From Lachnospiraceae bacterium UBA5899 (lineage in GTDB: Bacteria > Bacillota > Clostridia > Lachnospirales > Lachnospiraceae), in contig DJEL01000031.1 in assembly GCA_002432425.1 (NCBI GenBank), forward strand, positions 34,725 to 98,724: 64,000 bases of DNA, read 5' to 3'. Position 1 is the first letter of the stretch, and each line of letters begins with the position of its first letter. A model generated the notes under the pieces. That model was given only the letters and a program-made list of their open reading frames with translations. It was not told the origin of the DNA and made no database searches. Positions 52,879 to 60,774 of this stretch are shown piece after piece. The position numbers and the translations under genes were made by a program.

Positions 52879-53616
52879 TCAACTCTTCATTTTCACGGCA
52901 TAATGCTTGAAGGATGCCATAATATATTCTTTGATATGTCCGAAAACATTCCGCTTTACCGGCGTTTCCTTCATAAACTCTTCATAGGAAAGAAGCTGTT
53001 CTTTGTGTTCTTCAAACAGTTCTTCGTAATGTTTCATTCCTTCGTCATCGGTTTCATTGATATGCACCACCATGGTCGTGCATCCTTCTGACGGCTCTAA
53101 ACTTTTCTGCATGAGAAACGAAATCGGATAAAAAGTCATGCCCTTCCAGGTATAAGGAGCCTTGCCGAAACCATCCGTGATTTTCGTAAAGCCGTTTTCC
53201 TTTAAGGCTTTTAAGGTCTTTCCGTCATAGGAATGCGCCGGTGCCATGAAAATATCGGTTTCAATGCCGTTTTCGTTTAATATCTGCTTTCCCAGTGCAA
53301 TCATATTTTTCTGTTTTTCATAAGAAAAGCCCGCAAATTCGGAAAAATGGTTCAGCGGAAAAAGTCCGCCGTGCTTTGTCCCGTACAGATGACGGTATCC
53401 GTGCATGGCAAGAACACAGCCTTCTTCTTTTAGTTTTTTCATTCTGTCGAAAAAATCCGGAACATCTTCCGTCTTGTGCAGATGGGCATCCCTGCAGTCC
53501 GGAACAATGCCAAGCAGGGGCTTTATATTGTATTTATCCAGAATGGTCTTGAAAGCTTCAAACTTTTCCCAGTCCATATCGGGTGTGATGTCATCCATAC
53601 GCACTGCAATTTTCAT
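52879..53616 (-). CDS. DUF2334 polysaccharide deacetylase-like protein
   Basis: Protein of 245 residues, no signal peptide. AVRMDDITPDM (metal Asp pair), MHGYRHLYG (metal His pair) and MAPAHSYD are the CE4-like landmarks of DUF2334. It is cytoplasmic, so it should act on a nucleotide- or lipid-linked sugar rather than on mature wall. It follows the formyltransferase-like gene: removal of an N-acetyl group would free an amine for formylation, a plausible pairing. Start 53616 has GGTGG 5 nt upstream. Confidence 0.85.
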   Translation of the reverse strand: MKIAVRMDDITPDMDWEKFEAFKTILDKYNIKPLLGIVPDCRDAHLHKTEDVPDFFDRMKKLKEEGCVLAMHGYRHLYGTKHGGLFPLNHFSEFAGFSYEKQKNMIALGKQILNENGIETDIFMAPAHSYDGKTLKALKENGFTKITDGFGKAPYTWKGMTFYPISFLMQKSLEPSEGCTTMVVHINETDDEGMKHYEELFEEHKEQLLSYEEFMKETPVKRNVFGHIKEYIMASFKHYAVKMKS

Positions 53617-53655
53617 TCTAACCACCATGCCTTTCCGTAACCTGCGTCCTATGCC

Positions 53656-54576
53656 TTAAGCAAGTATATCTCCTGCCTGCAGTTCCTTTGCCGACTCATA
53701 TTTTTTTATGAGCAGGGAACCGTCCACCGTCCGGACAATGGGATGTCCGTCAAATACATCAATGACTTCTCCGGGTGCGTAAGCGGAAAAATCTATCATT
53801 TCATCAAAGGGCTGCGCTTCCCACACCGTAACCTTTTCTTCTCCCACGTAAGCAAAAGCACCCGGGAAAGGCGCTGCCACGCCGCGGATAAGATTGTAAA
53901 TCTCTCTGGTTCTGCCGTGGAAATCGATTTTTCCGTCCGCCGCCGTACGCTTGTTGTACCAGGAGTCAAAATCCTTAGAGTCCGTCCTTACGGATATGTT
54001 TCCTTCTTTATAAGCCGCAAGCAGCTTCTTTATCAGATTTTTGGAACAAATCATGTTCTTGTACTGCGCCGTGCGGATATCGTCCTGAGGGGTTATGGAA
54101 AACATCTCCGTGGCAAATACATTGGGGCTGTCCGCCTTTTCATCGTAGCGGAACAGGTTTAAGTTAAACCGGGTATCCCCTAAAATAATGGACCAGTTTA
54201 ACGGAGAGCGTCCCCTGCCGAAGGGCAGATAACCGGCATTGCCGTGAAAACCGTAAATGCCGTAAGCAAACCTGTCCAACACCGACTTTGGAATGAGGCG
54301 CTGCCAGCCCATGGAAATACCGATGTCAAATTCATTCTCTGCGAAAAACTTCTGCGTTTTCTCATCCGTCAGAAAATAGCTGTCCGCTTCATGCACCGGG
54401 ATGCCGTATTTTTCGGTAAGCCCCGATAATCCCTTGTAGCCGGACACCTGGTTTTTCTTCGTCACCTCCGGACTGATGGTTACCACCAAATCCACCGGGC
54501 AGATGTGCTCCTGTATGAAATTGACAATATTCTCGGAGGTATCCTTCACCCCGAAAACGACTACTTTATACCTCAT
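53656..54576 (-). CDS. Formyltransferase-like protein (methionyl-tRNA/sugar formyltransferase fold)
   Basis: Protein of 306 residues. YGFHGNAGYLPFGRGRSPLN corresponds to the HxSLLPxyRG active-site loop, ITPQDDIRT and FHGRTREIYNLIRG to later conserved blocks, followed by an Fmt C-terminal-like domain (from about 225). The catalytic Asn before the His and the HGSLLP wording are altered, so a sugar N-formyltransferase (VioF, WbkC or ArnA-N type) with changed details, or a different one-carbon or acyl role, is possible. It is not the housekeeping Fmt, judging by context. Start 54576 has GGAG 5 nt upstream. The leader contains a 135-nt palindrome. Confidence 0.78.
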   Translation of the reverse strand: MRYKVVVFGVKDTSENIVNFIQEHICPVDLVVTISPEVTKKNQVSGYKGLSGLTEKYGIPVHEADSYFLTDEKTQKFFAENEFDIGISMGWQRLIPKSVLDRFAYGIYGFHGNAGYLPFGRGRSPLNWSIILGDTRFNLNLFRYDEKADSPNVFATEMFSITPQDDIRTAQYKNMICSKNLIKKLLAAYKEGNISVRTDSKDFDSWYNKRTAADGKIDFHGRTREIYNLIRGVAAPFPGAFAYVGEEKVTVWEAQPFDEMIDFSAYAPGEVIDVFDGHPIVRTVDGSLLIKKYESAKELQAGDILA

Positions 54577-54591
54577 AGTATCTCCGTTCCA

Positions 54592-54726
54592 CTGCATTCT
54601 GCATACCATCCAAAGCAGACTTTTAATCACCGTCAGTCCTTAGATGCCGTTCTGTGGCATCTTAAGTACTGCTACGGTGATTTTTAAGCGCAAGCGTGTC
54701 TGCGTGGATGGTATCAGAAAATGCAG
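54592..54726. repeat. 135-nt imperfect palindrome (long hairpin)
   Basis: Nested matching arms fill the gap between two genes: CTGCATT pairs with AATGCAG, ATACCATCC with GGATGGTAT, GCAGAC with GTCTGC, AATCACCGT with ACGGTGATT, and AGATGCC with GGCATCT. No gene and no obvious target-site duplication. It ends 15 bp before the start at 54576 and lies in the transcribed leader. It may be a MITE-like element or a regulatory RNA hairpin. Confidence 0.8.
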
Positions 54727-54754
54727 ATACACTCATATAAAAATAGGCGTATTC

Positions 54755-55729
54755 CTACAGATTTTCCTTGTACCAGTCAATCGCAAGGTTAATACCCTTT
54801 GCGAAGTCGTATTCCGGGTCATACCCCAGAAGCTCGCGTGCCTTGGTGATGTCCGCATTGGAGTCGCGGATATCGCCTGCGCGGTTGGGACCGAAGTTCG
54901 GCTCCACATCCTTGCCCAGTGCCTTGCACAAATCATGGTAAACGTCGATTAAATATTCTCTGCCGCCGGCACCGATATTGAAGGCTTCGCCTGCCGCATC
55001 GGAGGATGCCAGACATGCCTTTAAGTTGGCTTCGATGACATTGTCTACATAAGTAAAGTCACGGGACTGCTTACCGTCGCCGTTGATGGTGGGCACTTCC
55101 CCGTTCATAAGCTGTTTGATAAACTTGGGAATAACCGCTGCATACATGCCGTTGGGGTCCTGACGTCTGCCGAATACGTTGAAATAACGCATACCATAGG
55201 TGTCCAGTCCGTACAGTACTTTATACAGTCTGCCGTACTCTTCGTCCACGCGCTTGGTCAGTGCATAAGGAGAAAGCAGATGTCCTTCGTGTCCTTCCTT
55301 CTTGGGCAGTACCGGATGGTCGCCGTATACAGAGGAGGAAGAAGCATAAACAAACTTCTTTACCCCGTTCTGACGGGAAGCTTCCATCATGTTCAAGGTG
55401 CCGCGGATATTGATTTCCTCATATAAAAGAGGCATTTCAATACTTCTGGGAACACTGCCCCATGCAGCCTGGTTCAACACATAGGTAACACCCTTTGTGG
55501 CTTCCATACAAGTGTCCAGGTCCCGGATGTCTCCCTTGATAAAGGTGAATTTCGGGTTCTTTGTGAGAGGTTCGATGTTCTCATATTTGCCGGTGGAAAG
55601 GTTGTCCAGACATCTTACGGTATAGCCTAACTCCAGAACGGCTTCACAGATATTGGAGCCGATAAAGCCCGCACCGCCGGTTACTAAAAATACGCTGTCT
55701 TCATCAAATTTTAAATTGCGAAATCCCAT
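54755..55729 (-). CDS. UDP-GlcNAc(A) C4-epimerase, WbpP/TviC type
   Basis: Protein of 324 residues. FLVTGGAGFIGSNICE (NAD site), YASSSSVYGDHP and SPYALTKRVDEEYGRLY (catalytic Tyr and Lys). The N-terminal leader LKFDED before the Rossmann motif is typical of WbpP/TviC. Interconverts UDP-GlcNAc and UDP-GalNAc or their uronates. It sits 15 bp after the dehydrogenase and together they should make UDP-GalNAcA. GC-richer and more conserved in wording than the membrane-protein genes. Confidence 0.9.
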   Translation of the reverse strand: MGFRNLKFDEDSVFLVTGGAGFIGSNICEAVLELGYTVRCLDNLSTGKYENIEPLTKNPKFTFIKGDIRDLDTCMEATKGVTYVLNQAAWGSVPRSIEMPLLYEEINIRGTLNMMEASRQNGVKKFVYASSSSVYGDHPVLPKKEGHEGHLLSPYALTKRVDEEYGRLYKVLYGLDTYGMRYFNVFGRRQDPNGMYAAVIPKFIKQLMNGEVPTINGDGKQSRDFTYVDNVIEANLKACLASSDAAGEAFNIGAGGREYLIDVYHDLCKALGKDVEPNFGPNRAGDIRDSNADITKARELLGYDPEYDFAKGINLAIDWYKENL

Positions 55730-55744
55730 GGTTTTGTACTCCTT

Positions 55745-57061
55745 TTATAATCTCCAGTAAATGAAATCGCCGGATTCATATTCTTTTCTGTCGAAAATAC
55801 CCTTGATATCCAGGAATACCTTCTGCTTGTGCTCCGGCTTGTAGAAGCCTGCAATATCCTCTTTCTTTAAGGATAAGAACCGGGTATGGGAAACGGCAAT
55901 CAGCACGGCATCCATATCCTTGACTTCATCCATGGTTCCGAAGGTAATGCCGTAAAGGCGCTTTGCTTCGTCTGCATCGGCAGCCGGGTCTACCACAAGA
56001 GGGGTAATGCCGTACTCTGCCAGCTCGTTGTAAATATCGATAACCTTGGTGTTTCTGGTATCCGGGCAGTTTTCCTTGAAGGTAAAGCCTAAGATTGCCA
56101 CTCTGGCGTTCTTTACCGGGATGTCTGCCTTAATCAGGTTTTTCACCAGACTTTCTGCCACATACTTGCCCATATCATCGTTGATACGGCGTCCGGAAAG
56201 AATGATCTGGGAATGATAACCGAGCTGTTCTGCCTTGTAGGTCAGGTAATAAGGGTCAACGCCGATGCAGTGTCCGCCTACCAGACCGGGATAGAATTTA
56301 AGGAAGTTCCACTTGGTTCCCGCAGCTTTTAATACGGACTGGGTATCAATGCCCATTTTATTGAAAATAATGGATAATTCGTTCATGAAAGCGATATTGA
56401 TATCTCTCTGGCTGTTTTCGATAACCTTGGCAGCTTCCGCAACCTTGATGGAGTCTGCACGGTAAACACCGGCTTCCACAACCAGCTCATACACGTTGGC
56501 AATTTCTTCCAGAGTCTCCGCATCCATACCGGATACAATCTTGGTAATGGTTTCCAGACGGTGTACCTTGTCGCCCGGGTTAATTCTTTCGGGAGAGTAA
56601 CCAATCTTAAAGTCCACGCCGCACTTTAAGCCGGATTCCTTCTCTAAGATAGGAACGCAGATATCTTCGGTAACACCGGGGTATACGGTGGATTCAAATA
56701 CGACAATGGAGCCCTTGGTCAGGTTCTGTCCCAAAATCCGGCTGGCGCCTTCTACCGGAGTAAGGTCCGGGGTATGGTCGGGATTTACCGGGGTGGGTAC
56801 TGCCACAATATGGAATTTAGCTTCTTTTAACTTGGAAGGGTCTGCTGTAAAATCCACCTTGGTTTCCTTGATGACATCGTTGCCGACTTCGTTGGTCGGG
56901 TCCACACCGCTCTTATACAGTTCGATTTTCTTTGCATTCAGGTCGAAGCCCACTACCTGGATTTTTCTGGCAAAGGCAACCGCAATCGGCATGCCTACAT
57001 AGCCAAGGCCTACTAATGATAATTTTTCTTCACCGCTTAAAAGTTTTTCGTACAAGCTCAT
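55745..57061 (-). CDS. UDP-N-acetylhexosamine 6-dehydrogenase, WbpO/TviB type
   Basis: Protein of 438 residues. LVGLGYVGMPIAVAFA (NAD-binding), FESTVYPGVTEDICVP, YSPERINPGDK, and GGHCIGVDPYYL with the catalytic Cys. It oxidises C6 of a UDP-HexNAc to the uronate. It precedes the C4-epimerase, so the likely product of the pair is UDP-GalNAcA, a substrate for later amidation by the AsnB-type enzyme. Confidence 0.92.
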   Translation of the reverse strand: MSLYEKLLSGEEKLSLVGLGYVGMPIAVAFARKIQVVGFDLNAKKIELYKSGVDPTNEVGNDVIKETKVDFTADPSKLKEAKFHIVAVPTPVNPDHTPDLTPVEGASRILGQNLTKGSIVVFESTVYPGVTEDICVPILEKESGLKCGVDFKIGYSPERINPGDKVHRLETITKIVSGMDAETLEEIANVYELVVEAGVYRADSIKVAEAAKVIENSQRDINIAFMNELSIIFNKMGIDTQSVLKAAGTKWNFLKFYPGLVGGHCIGVDPYYLTYKAEQLGYHSQIILSGRRINDDMGKYVAESLVKNLIKADIPVKNARVAILGFTFKENCPDTRNTKVIDIYNELAEYGITPLVVDPAADADEAKRLYGITFGTMDEVKDMDAVLIAVSHTRFLSLKKEDIAGFYKPEHKQKVFLDIKGIFDRKEYESGDFIYWRL

Positions 57062-57091
57062 GTTCGTTTCCTTCCTGTTCTTTATCTTAAT

Positions 57092-58174
57092 TTATTTTAT
57101 TGCTTTTTCTATCTCTTTTATATATACATCCGTTATGAGGTTTCTGTCAAATTCCCGTTCCATTTTTTCCCTGCCGCGAAGCCCCATCCGGGCGCGTTCT
57201 TCCGTGGGCAGTGCCAGAAACTTTTTAAGGGCTTCCTGTAAGCCTGCGGCATCCTTCGGCTCACATAAGAAACCGGTAACGCCGTCTTCCACAATTTCCT
57301 TACAGCCGCTTATATTGGTGGCAATGACCGGGCGCGCCGTGGCAGCCGCCTCCATAAGTACATTGGACATTCCCTCATGGTATGTGGGAAGAACTATGGC
57401 GGAGGCGTCCTTCAGGTAATCCTCCACATTGGTATGGAACCCGTGCTGTGTTACCATTCCCTGCTTTTCGTAAGTATCCAGCAGTTCTCCGTAATCCTCA
57501 TCGCAGTAGCCCAGTGTTTCAAAGGTTACGTTTTCCCCATGCAGGGCTTTTGCCGCCTCTAAGAATTCTTCAATTCCCTTTTCCCGCATAATCCGCCCGA
57601 TAAACAAAAACCGGGTGCTTTCCTGCTCCGGATAGGGCGCCGGGGTATGCTTTTTAAGGTTTACGCCGGAGCCGTGCACCAAAAGGCTCTTCTTTCCCTT
57701 TATCCCGCACTCCTCAAAAATACGACGGTTCTGTTCATTCTGAAAGAAGATGCATTCCGCCTTTCTTAAGCCCGTCCGGTACATGCGGACAATCAGTTTC
57801 TTTAAGAGATTGTCCTTCTGGAAGGTACTGCCCAGTCCCGTAATGGTTGCCATGTACGGAACCTTTCCCATCCTGCAGGCAAGTCCGCCGTATACATCCG
57901 GCTTTATGGTGTAAAGAAGCACCATATCCGGCTTCACTTCCTTTAAGAGTTTTTTGTAGGAACGATACAGCCGGATATCCTGCAAAGGATTCATGCCCCT
58001 GCGGTTTATTTCCGTAAACCGAACCTCACAACCCTCTTCGGCAAGTTCCTTCGTCTTTACCTCATCGGGAAGGCTGACCACCACTCTATGCTTTTGTAAG
58101 AGTTTTAGCAGCAATTCGTTCCGGAAATCATACAGACCGCCCGAAGAATTGCCCAACACCAAAATTGTGCCCAT
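57092..58174 (-). CDS. Glycosyltransferase family 4 (PglA/CapM-like)
   Basis: Protein of 360 residues. VLGNSSGGLYDFRNELLLKL at the N-terminus (a pattern of PglA-type enzymes that add the second sugar to a bacillosamine-type lipid), TITGLGSTF, LFIGRIMREKGIEEFLE and TYHEGMSNVLMEAAATA. Cytoplasmic, probably the first transferase after the initiating enzyme at 60119. The ATG follows directly on the stop of the ATP-grasp gene. Confidence 0.9.
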   Translation of the reverse strand: MGTILVLGNSSGGLYDFRNELLLKLLQKHRVVVSLPDEVKTKELAEEGCEVRFTEINRRGMNPLQDIRLYRSYKKLLKEVKPDMVLLYTIKPDVYGGLACRMGKVPYMATITGLGSTFQKDNLLKKLIVRMYRTGLRKAECIFFQNEQNRRIFEECGIKGKKSLLVHGSGVNLKKHTPAPYPEQESTRFLFIGRIMREKGIEEFLEAAKALHGENVTFETLGYCDEDYGELLDTYEKQGMVTQHGFHTNVEDYLKDASAIVLPTYHEGMSNVLMEAAATARPVIATNISGCKEIVEDGVTGFLCEPKDAAGLQEALKKFLALPTEERARMGLRGREKMEREFDRNLITDVYIKEIEKAIK

Positions 58175-59158
58175 TTATCTGATTATCTCCACATTCTCCA
58201 TATCCCGGATGGCAATTTCATTGTACTTCATCATGCAGATGCCCTCTTTGTAGGTGCCGATTGCCTTCTCTCCGGTTTCGCCCCTTAAATTGGCAAGCAC
58301 TCTTGCCGGGAAATCCACACCGCATTCATATGCATGGGGATAACCGCCGCCGAACCGGGGATTGACCTCCGAGATATAATACGTTCCGTCAATCTTAAAA
58401 ATATCGATGTCAATCATGCCGGCAAATCCGCAGTCCTCCGCAAATTTTTCCAGCATTTCAAAAAGAGCGGCATCCTTTACCGACACGGACTTATCCGTTT
58501 CCCCGGCGCGCATTTTGATTTTTTCCTTTACAAAAATCGAGGTACATTTATGGGAAAGCATATCCACGTAAACGTCTGCTCCGTATTCGGTGCCGTTCAT
58601 AAACTCCTGAATCATCAGGTTGTCATAGCAGGAAAACAGCACTTCGATTTCTTCCCGGCTGCTTACCTTATTGATATTGATACTGGCGCTTCCCTTTACC
58701 GGCTTTACAAAAACAGGATAGAAAATTTCTCCCTGCACCACCGCTTTGTAAAAAGCCTCCTTATCCACATAGCACTTTCCGGTGGGAATGTTCTTTTCCT
58801 TAAGAAGCTCATACATTCTGTATTTGTCAAAGCAGGTTTCCACCATCTCATAAGGAGATACAATGGGAGTGGTGCCTACCGCCAGAAAGCGTTCTCTTTC
58901 CTTTGCCAGAAGACTTAATTCCGGGTCTATCAGGGAAAACACACCGTCTATTTTTTCTTTTTCACAGATGGCTAAAATTCTGTCCGGATAATCCGGCGCC
59001 GTAATCCGCGGAACCAGATAAAAGGCATCCGCCTCGTAAACCGCCGGTGCCAGATTGGAGCAGTCCGTTGCAATGACGCGTCCGCTGCTTCCTACGGTTT
59101 TCTTAAAATACTGTACGATTTTATTCCTTGTTCCTGCACTGAGTATTAAGATATTCAT
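58175..59158 (-). CDS. ATP-grasp ligase (carbamoyl-phosphate-synthase-like)
   Basis: Protein of 327 residues. ILSAGTRNKIVQYF (pre-ATP-grasp fold), FVKPVKGSASININ (ATP loop), MIQEFMNGTEYGADVYVD, and VNPRFGGGYPHAYE with the metal-binding Glu-x-Asn. The class joins a carboxylate to an amine or other nucleophile with ATP. In a glycan locus it may link an amino acid to an amino sugar or uronate. It is coupled (ATGA) to the PLP enzyme upstream, which could supply or process the amino acid. Confidence 0.85.
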   Translation of the reverse strand: MNILILSAGTRNKIVQYFKKTVGSSGRVIATDCSNLAPAVYEADAFYLVPRITAPDYPDRILAICEKEKIDGVFSLIDPELSLLAKERERFLAVGTTPIVSPYEMVETCFDKYRMYELLKEKNIPTGKCYVDKEAFYKAVVQGEIFYPVFVKPVKGSASININKVSSREEIEVLFSCYDNLMIQEFMNGTEYGADVYVDMLSHKCTSIFVKEKIKMRAGETDKSVSVKDAALFEMLEKFAEDCGFAGMIDIDIFKIDGTYYISEVNPRFGGGYPHAYECGVDFPARVLANLRGETGEKAIGTYKEGICMMKYNEIAIRDMENVEIIR

Positions 59159-60117
59159 ACAATCCCTCTCTTATTCAAACCATCAAAATACAGGGGAGTT
59201 CCACCCGTATGGAGGAACAAAATATTTTTTCCGGTAATATTTTGTTCTTTCAAATAATGTGTCATACCATAAAATGCTTTTCCCACATAGGTAGTGTCCA
59301 TAGGAATTCCCTCTGCTTTCATAACTTCATCTATGAATTTGGGTAGTTCATGGTTATATTTTCCGTAACCATCCATACGGTAAGAATCTGTGAAGATAAG
59401 TTCTGTATCCTCATACTTTGTTTCCTGTTCTTTTCCCAGGTAATTCAAAATACTTTCTTTCACGACGGCTCTTCCACGCTCTTCTTCTCTGGCAATACTG
59501 ATTCCCACAATATGTGTTCGGGTATCCCTGTTCAAAAACTTACCGCATAACAATCCTGCCTGTGTCGTTCCGGTTCCGGAAGCATGGAAAATATAATCAA
59601 GGTTTATCTTATTTCTTTCTTCATACTTGAGAATTTCCTCATATGCTTTACGATAGGCTTCCGTTCCAAGAGTTCCATGTCCACCTCCCATAATAAAATA
59701 TGGGTGAAATCCTTGTTTTTTTAATCTATTTAAACACTTTTCAATCGTCTGTGCTACTTCATTTATGGGACAGGTCTCAATAGTTGCTCCAAACATTTGA
59801 ACCATTGCCGTATTATATAAAACAGTCCTGTCTTCCTCAGGCGAAATAATATGACATTTTATCCCCATTGCCGAAGCCATGTTTGCTATAATTCTACAAT
59901 GATTGGAACTATTACTCCCATATGTCACAACCATATCTGCATTTACATTTTTTATTTCTTTGTAGAACTCCGCAGCTTTTCTAACTTTATTTCCACCAAA
60001 CGAAAACGGCAATAAATCATCTCTTTTTATATAAAATGAATTTTCGCCATAATCTCCATTCAGTTCTACTATAGGTGTTTCCTCAAGTTTTCCTTCAAAC
60101 AGTGCAATCTGATTCAT
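59155..60117 (-). CDS. PLP enzyme, ACC deaminase/D-cysteine desulfhydrase family
   Basis: Protein of 320 residues, fold type II. RDDLLPFSFGGNKVRKAAEF contains the PLP-binding Lys; YGSNSSNHCRIIANMA and GGGHGTLGTEAYR are phosphate and substrate loops; HTGGTPLYF is near the end. Family members include ACC deaminase, D-cysteine desulfhydrase and 2,3-diaminopropionate-related enzymes. Its place between the PglC-type enzyme and an ATP-grasp ligase suggests a role in making a (possibly D-) amino-acid substituent. Start 60117 (MNQIALF) has AGGAG 4 nt upstream; base composition is lower in GC than its neighbours. Confidence 0.85.
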   Translation of the reverse strand: MNQIALFEGKLEETPIVELNGDYGENSFYIKRDDLLPFSFGGNKVRKAAEFYKEIKNVNADMVVTYGSNSSNHCRIIANMASAMGIKCHIISPEEDRTVLYNTAMVQMFGATIETCPINEVAQTIEKCLNRLKKQGFHPYFIMGGGHGTLGTEAYRKAYEEILKYEERNKINLDYIFHASGTGTTQAGLLCGKFLNRDTRTHIVGISIAREEERGRAVVKESILNYLGKEQETKYEDTELIFTDSYRMDGYGKYNHELPKFIDEVMKAEGIPMDTTYVGKAFYGMTHYLKEQNITGKNILFLHTGGTPLYFDGLNKRGIV

Positions 60118-60118
60118 T

Positions 60119-60742
60119 CTACTCCTTTTTCTCATGACTCCGGTACACATCAAAGTCTTCTACCGTCTGCTCATTTCCGGATAAAGTGTCTGATCTCTTT
60201 AAAACCTTTCCTACTGTCATCCAGATGATTTTAATATCCATCCTGAAAGTCAGATGATTTACATATTCCAGATCATACCGGAATCTGTCTTCCCAGCCCA
60301 GAGCATTTCTACCCATGATCTGTGCATATCCGGTAAGCCCCGGTCTGACATCATGTCTATGACGTTCTTCATCTGTATAATATGGCAGATATCTGACCAG
60401 AAGCGGTCTCGGTCCTATTAAGCTCATATCTCCCTTTAGGATATTGAACAGCTCCGGCAGTTCGTCTAAGCTGGTGGAGCGCAGTATCTTTCCGAAATGC
60501 GTGAGCCTCTTTTCATCCGGGAGCAAATTCCCGTCCGCATCTCTTTCATCCGTCATGGAACGGAATTTATAAAGGCGGAATACTTTTTCATCCTTTCCGG
60601 GGCGATCTTGTGTAAATATGGCCGGTTTCCCCAGCTTACACCGAATCAGAATCCACAAAATGACATACACCGGAGAAAGCACTATAATTCCCGTCAGTGT
60701 CAGTAGAATATCCAAAAGGCGTTTGATACACTTTTTATACAT
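60119..60742 (-). CDS. Initiating phosphoglycosyltransferase, PglC type
   Basis: Protein of 207 residues, a minimal monotopic PGT. One N-terminal re-entrant helix (about 8-35), FRLYKFRSMTDERD, the catalytic-type pair in TSLDELPELFNILKGDMSL, GPRPLL and RPGLTGYAQI. It transfers a phospho-sugar from a UDP-sugar to undecaprenyl phosphate, the first committed step of the glycan. With PglF- and PglE-type enzymes directly upstream, the first sugar is probably bacillosamine-like. Confidence 0.92.
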   Translation of the reverse strand: MYKKCIKRLLDILLTLTGIIVLSPVYVILWILIRCKLGKPAIFTQDRPGKDEKVFRLYKFRSMTDERDADGNLLPDEKRLTHFGKILRSTSLDELPELFNILKGDMSLIGPRPLLVRYLPYYTDEERHRHDVRPGLTGYAQIMGRNALGWEDRFRYDLEYVNHLTFRMDIKIIWMTVGKVLKRSDTLSGNEQTVEDFDVYRSHEKKE

Positions 60743-60774
60743 GAAATCTGTCCAGGCCTTTCCTTTTATTATCG

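Noticed and set aside
53656..54576. Housekeeping methionyl-tRNA formyltransferase
   Set aside because: Glycan context and a changed active-site loop argue against it; no def or other translation genes are nearby.
54592..54726. Ordinary rho-independent terminator
   Set aside because: The structure is 135 nt long and has no U tract on either strand; recorded as a palindromic repeat instead.
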